This document shows positions 6,809 to 11,747 of a stretch of 11,747 nt of DNA, one piece after another. The DNA comes from SAR202 cluster bacterium (GTDB lineage Bacteria; Chloroflexota; Dehalococcoidia; Lucifugimonadales; UBA826). Made by a program: the position numbers and the translations under genes. The first letter of the stretch is position 1, and every line of letters starts with the position of its first letter. A model generated the notes under the pieces. The model saw nothing but the letters and a program-made list of their open reading frames with translations, did no database searches and was not told the origin of the DNA. The stretch spans positions 1-11,747 of the forward strand of contig VFFY01000007.1 in the NCBI GenBank assembly GCA_009392675.1, given 5' to 3'.

Positions 6809-6873
6809 TTACTCTGGCGAGTTCATTGTATAATAGTGTTTCAGCTTTTTTGCTGACGGGTGTAGTAATTTAG
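6805..6873 (+). CDS. Possible 22-residue hydrophobic small protein between adk and map
   Basis: An ATG at 6805 overlaps the adk stop as ATGA and opens a 22-codon frame. It ends in TAG at 6871-6873, three bases before the map ATG, so it fills the whole adk-map gap. AAGGA at 6790-6794 lies ten bases upstream. The peptide starts MITLASSLY, continues through AFLLTGVVI, and is largely uncharged and hydrophobic, enough for one short membrane-spanning stretch. It shares the reading frame of map. I recognise no family. It could be a real small membrane peptide, a leader that couples adk and map translation, or chance. The TATAAT motif and hairpin in the same bases are competing readings. Confidence 0.25.
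   Translation: MITLASSLYNSVSAFLLTGVVI
6829..6834 (+). promoter_or_regulatory. Possible -10 box ahead of map
   Basis: A perfect TATAAT occurs in the adk-map gap. At a 17-base spacing the -35 position reads TGATTA, which matches TTGACA poorly. A TTG-starting hexamer at 6800-6805 is too far away. There is no TGn extension. If it is used, transcription would begin near 6841, at the foot of the hairpin at 6841-6856, giving map-infA-rpmJ and the alpha genes their own promoter. Confidence 0.3.
6841..6856 (+). other. Small hairpin in the adk-map gap
   Basis: TCAGC at 6841-6845 and GCTGA at 6852-6856 pair around a TTTTTT loop. The T-run lies in the loop, not after the stem, so this is not an intrinsic terminator. 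If the TATAAT at 6829-6834 were used, this stem would sit at the very 5' end of the transcript. Confidence 0.3.
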
Positions 6874-6876
6874 TTT

Positions 6877-7662
6877 ATGACGCCCAGGAATGACAACACC
6901 AAAGGGATAAATGTGAAGTCCCCTCGAGAGATTAGTTTGATGAGGGAGGCAGGGCGCATTATAGCTGAAGCCAAATCAGCAGTGAAAGATGCTTTGGCGC
7001 CAGGGGTAACTAGTACAGAGATGGACGCTTTAGCGGAGGAGATAATAAAAAAAAGGGGAGCTATTCCTTCATTTAAAGGATATCAACCATCCCCTCATAT
7101 GCCGCCTTTTCCAGCTACGATTTGTTTCTCCTTTAACGAAGAAATTGTGCATGGCATTCCCAGTGATCGTAAGATGCAAGACGGCGATATAGTCAGTGTA
7201 GATTTTGGAGCCATAGTGGAAGGATACCATGGGGATAGCGCATTCACTGCAGGGGTAGGGCTAGTGACAGACACAGCCCAGAAACTGATTGATGTGACCG
7301 CGGAATCTTTATTTGCAGGTATAGCAAAAGCCACGCCTGGGAGCCGGCTTACTGACATATCCAATGCGATACAGGTTTATGCAGAAGCTGAAGGATTTTC
7401 AGTTGTGAGGGAATATGTGGGACATGGAATAGGTAGAGCCCTTCATGAAGAACCACAAATTCCTAACTATGGAAGTCCTGGTAGAGGACCTTTACTGAAA
7501 GAAGGTATGGTATTTGCAATTGAACCGATGCTTAATATAGGCACATGGAAAACTAAAATTATGCCAGACGGCTGGACTGTGGTAACTGAGGATGGGAAAT
7601 TATCTGCCCATTCAGAACATACTGTGGCAATAACTTCCGAAGGTCCTGAGGTTCTGACATAA
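6877..7662 (+). CDS. map: Type I methionine aminopeptidase
   Basis: This metalloenzyme removes the initiator methionine from nascent proteins at the ribosome. All five metal ligands of the pita-bread fold are present: D109 (SVDFG), D120 (HGDSAF), H183 (GHGIG), E216 (AIEPM) and E247 (SEHTV). The substrate-pocket histidine is H92 (VHGIP). At 261 residues it is slightly long. After FKGY (67-69) there is a proline-rich stretch, QPSPHMPPFPATIC, where many type I enzymes go directly to GFPxxIC. The start is uncertain. ATG 6877 has no good ribosome binding site. An in-frame GTG at 6913 has AAAGGG just upstream and gives MKSPREISLMREAGRI, the usual family N-terminus. Confidence 0.97.
   Translation: MTPRNDNTKGINVKSPREISLMREAGRIIAEAKSAVKDALAPGVTSTEMDALAEEIIKKRGAIPSFKGYQPSPHMPPFPATICFSFNEEIVHGIPSDRKMQDGDIVSVDFGAIVEGYHGDSAFTAGVGLVTDTAQKLIDVTAESLFAGIAKATPGSRLTDISNAIQVYAEAEGFSVVREYVGHGIGRALHEEPQIPNYGSPGRGPLLKEGMVFAIEPMLNIGTWKTKIMPDGWTVVTEDGKLSAHSEHTVAITSEGPEVLT
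6901..6906 (+). promoter_or_regulatory. Ribosome binding site supporting an alternative map start at GTG 6913
   Basis: AAAGGG ends six bases before the in-frame GTG at 6913. The annotated ATG at 6877 has only GGGTG fourteen bases upstream. Starting at 6913 shortens Map by twelve polar residues and matches the usual N-terminus of the family. Confidence 0.4.
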
Positions 7663-7693
7663 AAAGGGCAGTAAGACTAACGATAGGGGTTTT

Positions 7694-7918
7694 ATGACAA
7701 AGAAGGAGAAAGAGTCAATAGAAGTAGAAGGTACCGTGCTAGAAGCACTGCCTAATGCTTCCTTTAAAGTCGAACTTGCCAATGGGCACGAAGTACTAGC
7801 CTATATATCAGGGAAGTTGAGGGTTAATTACATTCGGGTTTTGCCTGGCGATAGAGTACTGGTGGACCTATCTCCATATGATCTAACAAGGGGCAGGATC
7901 ACATATAGATTTAGATAG
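7694..7918 (+). CDS. infA: Translation initiation factor IF-1
   Basis: IF-1 binds the A site of the 30S subunit during initiation and assists IF-2 and IF-3. The 74-residue product is a single S1-type OB fold. It contains EGTVLEALPNASFKVELANG (12-31), HEVLAYISGKLRVNYIRVLPGD (32-53) and the C-terminal SPYDLTRGRITYRFR, all diagnostic. Family members often have GKMRxNYIRI; here it is GKLRVNYIRV. A TAGGGG ribosome binding site precedes the ATG by about six bases. The gene lies 31 bases after map and 50 before rpmJ, the standard map-infA-rpmJ order at the head of alpha operons. Confidence 0.98.
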   Translation: MTKKEKESIEVEGTVLEALPNASFKVELANGHEVLAYISGKLRVNYIRVLPGDRVLVDLSPYDLTRGRITYRFR

Positions 7919-7968
7919 TTTATTAATGTATCTGAGAAAAGCGATAGTAATACGAAATGGAGTAAGTT

Positions 7969-8082
7969 ATGAAGGTTAGCGCTTCCGTGAAAGTTAGGTG
8001 CGCTAAGTGCCGGGTTATTCGTCGTAAAGGTAGGGTAAGGATTATCTGCGAAAACCCCAAGCATAAGCAAAGACAAGGATAA
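7969..8082 (+). CDS. rpmJ: 50S ribosomal protein L36, zinc-binding
   Basis: L36 is the smallest ribosomal protein and stabilises 23S rRNA helices near the L7/L12 stalk base. The 37-residue product, exactly the usual length, begins MKVSASVKVR. It has the zinc ribbon C11-x2-C14, C27 and H32, with VIRRKGRVRIICENPKHKQR between and after. Because the four ligands are intact this is the zinc-requiring form. The ATG is supported by TGGAG at 7958-7962, six bases upstream. The stop lies nine bases before rpsM and overlaps its ribosome binding site. Confidence 0.97.
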   Translation: MKVSASVKVRCAKCRVIRRKGRVRIICENPKHKQRQG

Positions 8083-8091
8083 GGGTGACTG

Positions 8092-8469
8092 ATGGCTATA
8101 GTAGCAGGAGTAAACATACCAGACGCGAAACGGGTTGAGACTGCATTGACCAGTATCTATGGGATTGGCCCAGCCGTGGCATTGGATGTAGTCAACCAGG
8201 CAGGGATCATTGACAACCCTCGAGTAAAAGATTTGTCGGATGAAGACTTGAATCGAATCAGGGAAATCATAGATAAGGGAAGTTTGGTGGAAGGAGATCT
8301 GAGAAGAGAGGTCAATCAAAATATACGAAGGTTGATTGACATTGGGTGCTATCGAGGAACACGTCATAGGCGAGGGCTACCTGCAAGAGGTCAAAGGACC
8401 AAAACTAATGCCAGGGCTAAAAGAGGCCGAAAAATGGCTGTTTCAAGGAAACATTCTACAACCAGATAA
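8092..8469 (+). CDS. rpsM: 30S ribosomal protein S13
   Basis: S13 sits at the top of the 30S head, forms inter-subunit bridges with L5 and touches the P-site tRNA through its C-terminal tail. The 125-residue product has the N-terminal MAIVAGVNIPDAKRVETAL, the helix-hairpin-helix around YGIGPAVALDVV, and the signature CYRGTRHRRGLPARGQRTKT (86-105). It ends in a basic tail (RAKRGRKMAVSRKHSTTR). AAGGGTGA at 8081-8088 overlaps the rpmJ stop and serves as the ribosome binding site. In E. coli this gene's leader is the target of S4 repression; I see no recognisable pseudoknot here. Confidence 0.98.
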   Translation: MAIVAGVNIPDAKRVETALTSIYGIGPAVALDVVNQAGIIDNPRVKDLSDEDLNRIREIIDKGSLVEGDLRREVNQNIRRLIDIGCYRGTRHRRGLPARGQRTKTNARAKRGRKMAVSRKHSTTR

Positions 8470-8511
8470 ACGAAATTTCTTAATGGCATTGGTAACCTAA
8501 GGAGTTAAATA

Positions 8512-8898
8512 ATGGCTAGACGGCCGAGGACAAGAAAAAGGGATAGAGGACCTGTACCTTTGGGTAGAGCGTACATTCAGTCTACCTTCAATAATACGAT
8601 AGTAACTCTGACCGACCCCACTGGTAACACGGTTGCCTGGGGAAGTGCAGGAACAGCAGGGTTTCGAGGCTCTCGTAAATCGACAGCTTTTGCTGCTCAA
8701 AGAGCCGGAGAAGATGCAGCAAAGAAGGCCATGGACGAAGGAGTAAGGCAGGTAGATGTTTTTGTAAGGGGACCAGGGGCTGGAAGAGAGGCTGCGATTA
8801 GAGCCATACAGGGGGCCGGTATAGTTGTTAGTAGTATAAAAGATGTTACTCCCATACCGCATAACGGATGTCGTCCTCCGAAGAGAAGAAGGGTTTAG
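8512..8898 (+). CDS. rpsK: 30S ribosomal protein S11
   Basis: S11 lies on the 30S platform beside the mRNA exit and the Shine-Dalgarno helix. The 128-residue length is typical. The protein has a basic N-terminal tail, then AYIQSTFNNTIVTLTDPTGN, GFRGSRKSTAFAAQ, RGPGAGREAAIRAI, and the C-terminal VTPIPHNGCRPPKRRRV, all strongly diagnostic. A good TAAGGAG at 8498-8504 precedes the ATG by seven bases. By hand count, 14 of its 18 Arg codons are AGA/AGG, and 5 of 7 Ile codons are ATA with none ATC. This is weak translational codon bias for such a highly expressed gene. Confidence 0.98.
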   Translation: MARRPRTRKRDRGPVPLGRAYIQSTFNNTIVTLTDPTGNTVAWGSAGTAGFRGSRKSTAFAAQRAGEDAAKKAMDEGVRQVDVFVRGPGAGREAAIRAIQGAGIVVSSIKDVTPIPHNGCRPPKRRRV

Positions 8899-8955
8899 AA
8901 AATATTTTCTACTTACTAAACATGAAACTAGCAGAAAAAAATAGAGTGTAAATAT
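8899..8955 (+). other. AT-rich rpsK-rpsD gap with palindrome and nine-codon frame
   Basis: This 57-base gap is the longest inside the alpha operon. It contains the perfect ten-base palindrome AAAATATTTT (8899-8908). A short frame at 8922-8951 (MKLAEKNRV) ends four bases before the rpsD ATG. No strong Shine-Dalgarno sequence precedes rpsD; GAGTG at about 8944-8948 is the nearest purine-rich candidate. It may be a control point for S4 synthesis, but no known leader fold was recognised. Confidence 0.25.
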
Positions 8956-9555
8956 ATGGCGAGATACACAGGACCGGTTCAAAAAAAACTCAGATCCTTG
9001 GGACTAGATAATTTTGGAGCCTATAAAGTCAGAAAAGAAAACAAATCTAACCAAGGATTTACACGCCGAAGACGTGTTTCTGCGTACGGATTGCAGTTGA
9101 AAGAAAAGCAGAAGGCTAGATTTTTATATGGAATCATGGAAAAACAATTCAAGAATTACTATGAAAAAGCTTTAGATATGGACGGAATAACTGGCGATAA
9201 CCTCATGGTGTTACTTGAGAAACGTCTAGATAATGCTTTGTATAGGACCGGCATGTTCTTTTCAAGAAAGCAATCAAGACAAGCTGTCAACCATGGTCAT
9301 TTCATGGTAAATGGATCTAAAGTAGATATTCCTTCGTATCAGGTAGGGCAAGGAGACGAAATTTCGTGGGGGCCCAAAGGGCAGAAAACGGAACTGTTCG
9401 AGATAGCAAAAAGTAATTGCAAATCTATCCAGAGTCCTCATTGGATTAATCTGGATCAAGATAAAATGACTGCCTCAATAGTCACTGAGCCAGGTGCAGA
9501 GGATGGCGAAATAGTCGTTGATACAGTTCAGATTGTGGAATATTACTCAAAGTAA
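8956..9555 (+). CDS. rpsD: 30S ribosomal protein S4, zinc-free form with divergent N-terminus
   Basis: S4 nucleates 30S assembly by binding the 5' domain of 16S rRNA and lines the mRNA entry. In many bacteria it also represses ribosomal-protein operons. The 199-residue product opens MARYTGPVQKKLRSLG and has RVSAYGLQLKEKQKARFLYG. An S4-type RNA-binding domain follows (RLDNALYRTGMFFSRKQSR, FMVNGSKVDIPSYQVGQGDE), and it ends VEYYSK. The N-terminal 40 residues contain no cysteine, so there is no zinc site. The usual PPGxHG segment before the basic RRRR patch is missing, replaced by NKSNQGFT. The tyrosine of the YGLQL block is residue 44, slightly earlier than in E. coli or B. subtilis S4 as I recall them. 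Confidence 0.97.
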   Translation: MARYTGPVQKKLRSLGLDNFGAYKVRKENKSNQGFTRRRRVSAYGLQLKEKQKARFLYGIMEKQFKNYYEKALDMDGITGDNLMVLLEKRLDNALYRTGMFFSRKQSRQAVNHGHFMVNGSKVDIPSYQVGQGDEISWGPKGQKTELFEIAKSNCKSIQSPHWINLDQDKMTASIVTEPGAEDGEIVVDTVQIVEYYSK

Positions 9556-9573
9556 ATGCAGGAGGCTATTTAA
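9556..9573 (+). other. Five-codon in-frame mini-frame between rpsD and rpoA
   Basis: Directly after the rpsD TAA comes ATG CAG GAG GCT ATT TAA, and the rpoA ATG follows with no gap. All three frames are the same. The sequence also contains the rpoA ribosome binding site (GCAGGAGG, 9558-9565). The gap is most simply a ribosome binding site region, but translation of the mini-frame could modulate rpoA initiation. Confidence 0.2.
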
Positions 9574-10623
9574 ATGGTAACGGATTTTACTGCTATGTCT
9601 ATCTTGGATGCTCCTGAAGAGGAAGAGAAGCCCATTGTCGCCAATCCACGTATATCGGTGGCGGAAGCATCTGAAACGTATGGGAAGTTTGTAATTGGTC
9701 CTTTAGACCCTGGCTACGGTGTAACTTTAGGGAATCCATTAAGGAGAGTTTTATACAATTCTTTATCTGGCTCCGCTATTACATGGGTAAAAATCGAGGG
9801 CACTCTGCATGAGTATTCAAACATTGATAACGTTAAGGAAGAGGTTTCAGAGATATTGCTCAATGTAAAGGATTTGAGGATACGGACCGAATCAGAAGCT
9901 GTGGGACAACTTAGATTAGTGACCAGAGGAGAAGGGAAAATTACTGCGGGGGATATTACGTCTTCTTCAGAAATTACTGTAGTAAATACCGATCAGCATA
10001 TTGCCACATTAGACTCTGCCGACGCGGAACTTGATATGGTTTTGAATGTTGAATATGGAAAAGGCTATAAGGTAGCCGACAGCACCGAAGGACATCCCAT
10101 AGGGGTAATTCCCATAGATGCTGTATTTACGCCGGTTAGAAAGGTTAATTACACTATAAATCAGACTAGAGTAGGCCAGAGGACAGACTTCGAAGAACTT
10201 CACCTTGAGGTATGGACAGATGGGTCAAAATATCCGGTGGAAGCAGTTATAGAGGCTGCCAATATATTGGTGAACCAATTTTTCCTTTTCACCAAGGCGG
10301 AGGACGCACAAGAAGGCTCCGATGGGGTATCAATGGATATACCGGCAGAGCATTACAACATGACAGTGGAGGAGTTAGAACTCTCATCCAGAACTTTGAA
10401 CTGCCTTAAGCGTGCGGCCCTTAATAAAGTCGGCGAAGTGATGGAAAAGTCAAAGAGTGAATTGTTGGATATAAGGAATTTCGGAGAAAAATCGTACAGG
10501 GAACTTTATGACAGGTTTAGAGAGCTAGAAATACTTCCAGAACATCTAGATCCAGAATTGAATGCTAAGCAGGAAGAACAAATCGCAGAACACAATCCTG
10601 AAATCGAAGTTGATGAAGGATAA
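9574..10623 (+). CDS. rpoA: RNA polymerase alpha subunit
   Basis: Alpha dimerises to nucleate RNA polymerase assembly; its C-terminal domain binds UP elements and activators. The 349-residue product is longer than the usual 310-330. Extra residues lie at the N-terminus (about 25, with EEEEKP) and in an acidic C-terminal tail (about 325-349). The N-terminal domain has PGYGVTLGNPLRRVLYNSLSG (46-66), KIEGTLHEYSNIDNVKEE (73-90), IGVIPIDAVFTPVRKVNY (176-193) and LEVWTDGS (211-218). After a linker, the C-terminal domain at about 264-320 has SSRTLNCLKRA (R273 and N276 match the DNA-contacting residues) and DIRNFGEKS. ATG 9574 has an excellent GCAGGAGG eight bases upstream; a second ATG at 9595 is less likely. 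Confidence 0.98.
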   Translation: MVTDFTAMSILDAPEEEEKPIVANPRISVAEASETYGKFVIGPLDPGYGVTLGNPLRRVLYNSLSGSAITWVKIEGTLHEYSNIDNVKEEVSEILLNVKDLRIRTESEAVGQLRLVTRGEGKITAGDITSSSEITVVNTDQHIATLDSADAELDMVLNVEYGKGYKVADSTEGHPIGVIPIDAVFTPVRKVNYTINQTRVGQRTDFEELHLEVWTDGSKYPVEAVIEAANILVNQFFLFTKAEDAQEGSDGVSMDIPAEHYNMTVEELELSSRTLNCLKRAALNKVGEVMEKSKSELLDIRNFGEKSYRELYDRFRELEILPEHLDPELNAKQEEQIAEHNPEIEVDEG

Positions 10624-10641
10624 GAATAGGAGATATTCATC

Positions 10642-10995
10642 GTGAGACATCAGCTTTCAGGAAGAAAATTAGGTAGACCCACTGGACATAGGCTTCTCAT
10701 GCTTAGGACTATGGCGACTGATCTGTTACGAAATGAGAGGATGGAAACCACAGATTCCAAGGCTAAAGAAGTCAGAAAGATGGCTGAGAAAATTATAACC
10801 TTGGGTAAGAAAGGTAGTCTACATCATAGGAGACAAGCGGCAGGCTTGCTCACAGATGAATCAGTTGTAAAAAAAGTATTTGATGAGCTTGGGGATCGCT
10901 ATCAAGATCGGAATGGTGGTTATACCAGAATAACTAAGCTGGGCCCGAGGAAAGGGGACGCATCTGAAATGGCTATTTTAGAGCTGGTTGAATAG
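10642..10995 (+). CDS. rplQ: 50S ribosomal protein L17
   Basis: L17 lies at the bottom of the 50S subunit near the tunnel exit. The 117-residue product begins at GTG and reads MRHQLSGRKLGRPTGHRLLM. It continues LRTMATDLLRNERMETTDSK and AKEVRKMAEKIITLGKKGSL, and ends with GGYTRITKLGPRKGDASEMA and ILELVE, all diagnostic. A TAGGAGAT site at 10627-10634 precedes the GTG by seven bases, and no ATG gives the family N-terminus. It follows rpoA by 18 bases, as in nearly all bacteria. Its stop is 21 bases from truA, with no terminator visible between. Confidence 0.98.
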   Translation: MRHQLSGRKLGRPTGHRLLMLRTMATDLLRNERMETTDSKAKEVRKMAEKIITLGKKGSLHHRRQAAGLLTDESVVKKVFDELGDRYQDRNGGYTRITKLGPRKGDASEMAILELVE

Positions 10996-11016
10996 ATACA
11001 AGAATTTCTAAGTAAC

Positions 11017-11747
11017 ATGAGATTGGCGCTCACAATTGAGTATCAAGGAACCAGATACCATGGATTCCAATATCAAACTAACGCAAACAGTGTACAGGAG
11101 GAATTAGAGAACTCAATAGAACGGCTCACTGGTAGAAAAACAAGAATTACCGCCGCCGGTAGAACAGATGCGGGAGTTCATGCTAGAAACCAAGTGGCAA
11201 CATTCGACACAAGCTCCGGTTTGGAAACAAACCGGATAGCCAGAGGAATGAATCATTATCTTCCAGAGGACATTGTTGTTAAAAAGGTTGTTCAAGTGGG
11301 AAAGAGTTTTGATCCTAGGAGAGACGCGAAATCAAGGATTTACAGATATTCGATTCTTAATTCGAAGTTTCAATCCCCTTTGAAGAGATTGTATACACAT
11401 TGTGTCATTGGCAATCTCGATAGAGATCTCATGTGTGAGGGTGCTGTATTGTTCCTCGGAGAACATGATTTTAGTAAATTTGCCGGTAAGGTGGAAAATA
11501 ACAAAACTACTGTCAGAATGATTTATCGATCTGAATGGATTTATGAGCCTGAAATGCTCACTTATGAGGTTGAAGGAAATGCCTTTCTTCCTCATCAGGT
11601 AAGGCGTATGGTGGGGAGTTTGGTGGATTTGGGTAGGGGAAACCTAAAATTGCAGGAGGTCCAGGATCTAATTAACGGTGAAGGTTCTGCTAGGAGCAAT
11701 GCGATGCCTGCAAAAGGTTTGTGTCTTGAAAAAATAATTTATGAGAA
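11017..11747 (+). CDS. truA: tRNA pseudouridine synthase A (3' end outside the window)
   Basis: TruA converts uridines 38-40 in tRNA anticodon stem-loops to pseudouridine, which helps maintain reading frame. The frame from ATG 11017 stays open for 243 codons to the window end. The N-terminus, MRLALTIEYQGTRYHGFQYQ, is typical. The catalytic aspartate is D51 in AGRTDAGVHA. KSRIYRYSI holds the conserved tyrosine region, LGEHDFSKFAG follows at about 147-157, and EGNAFLPHQVRRMVGSL is at about 186-202. The last residues, PAKGLCLEKIIYE, match the usual C-terminus, so only a few codons should be missing. There is no clear ribosome binding site. Its closeness to rplQ suggests it is read from the alpha-operon transcript. 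Confidence 0.96.
   Translation, partial: MRLALTIEYQGTRYHGFQYQTNANSVQEELENSIERLTGRKTRITAAGRTDAGVHARNQVATFDTSSGLETNRIARGMNHYLPEDIVVKKVVQVGKSFDPRRDAKSRIYRYSILNSKFQSPLKRLYTHCVIGNLDRDLMCEGAVLFLGEHDFSKFAGKVENNKTTVRMIYRSEWIYEPEMLTYEVEGNAFLPHQVRRMVGSLVDLGRGNLKLQEVQDLINGEGSARSNAMPAKGLCLEKIIYE

Noticed and set aside
6841..6856. TCAGC-TTTTTT-GCTGA as an intrinsic terminator after adk
   Set aside because: The T-run is in the loop and no U-tract follows the short five-pair stem, so it does not have terminator form.
7926..7979. Seventeen-codon frame running from the infA-rpmJ gap into rpmJ
   Set aside because: It overlaps rpmJ out of frame, has no ribosome binding site and shows no family resemblance. 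It is not a clean gap-bridging frame like the others.
7828..8367. Minus-strand open frame of 179 codons opposite infA, rpmJ and rpsM
   Set aside because: It crosses three well-identified plus-strand genes and their gaps and has no recognisable motif or ribosome-binding context; it is a shadow frame.
8497..8982. Minus-strand open frame of 161 codons opposite rpsK
   Set aside because: It is opposite S11 and the rpsK-rpsD gap. Its Ser/Arg/Tyr-rich low-complexity product is typical of antisense translation.
8956..9090. Frameshift or truncation in rpsD explaining the odd S4 N-terminus
   Set aside because: The frame runs unbroken from a normal MARYTGP start through to YYSK. The divergence is limited to one loop region, so substitution or a small in-frame deletion is more likely than a broken gene.
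10996..11016. Operon end between rplQ and truA
   Set aside because: The 21-base gap has no inverted repeat or U-run, so there is no sequence support for a terminator there.
1..11747. Mobile elements, CRISPR, tRNA genes, defence genes or a novel cassette
   Set aside because: The whole window is accounted for by conserved translation and secretion genes in standard order. No gap exceeds 68 bases and no repeats or foreign-looking segment were seen.

Overview
The window is an uninterrupted, plus-strand stretch of bacterial chromosome covering the end of the S10 ribosomal-protein operon and the complete spc and alpha operons. No phage, transposon, CRISPR array, tRNA or rRNA is visible. The longest gap between recognised genes is 68 bases (adk-map). 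The sequence is moderately AT-leaning by eye. Arginine is written mostly as AGA/AGG and isoleucine often as ATA, even in ribosomal-protein genes. My best guess is Chloroflexota, perhaps a Dehalococcoidia/SAR202-like lineage. The basis is remembered family resemblance: the alpha subunit around residues 175-218, the zinc-ribbon tail on L24, an FLPHQVRR stretch in TruA, and an rplQ-truA junction. I could not test this by search, so the taxonomy is tentative.

Layout: (1) 1-1242, tail of the S10 operon and head of spc: a probable rplP end, then rpmC, rpsQ, rplN, rplX. (2) 1242-4798, the core spc cluster: rplE, rpsN (long zinc-free form), rpsH, rplF, rplR, rpsE, rpmD, rplO. (3) 4799-7662, the secretion and maturation block: secY, adk (zinc-lid type), map. 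(4) 7694-10995, translation initiation and the alpha operon: infA, rpmJ, rpsM, rpsK, rpsD, rpoA, rplQ. (5) 11017-11747, truA, cut by the window end.

The genes act together as one gene-expression module. It comprises small- and large-subunit ribosomal proteins, initiation factor IF-1, the SecY channel for exported proteins, adenylate kinase, methionine aminopeptidase acting on new chains at the exit tunnel, the RNA polymerase assembly subunit alpha, and a tRNA pseudouridine synthase. Several junctions overlap or are only a few bases wide, so co-transcription and translational coupling are likely. I saw no convincing internal terminator.

I found no undescribed multi-gene system. The points that merit a second look are small. 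Several intergenic gaps are bridged by tiny open frames that end at or just before the next gene's start. The most substantial is a hydrophobic 22-codon frame between adk and map that overlaps the adk stop as ATGA and ends three bases before the map ATG. Others are an uncertain map start, a proline-rich insertion in Map, an S4 protein that has lost both its zinc cysteines and the usual PGxHG loop, and weak codon bias in ribosomal genes that hints at slow growth.
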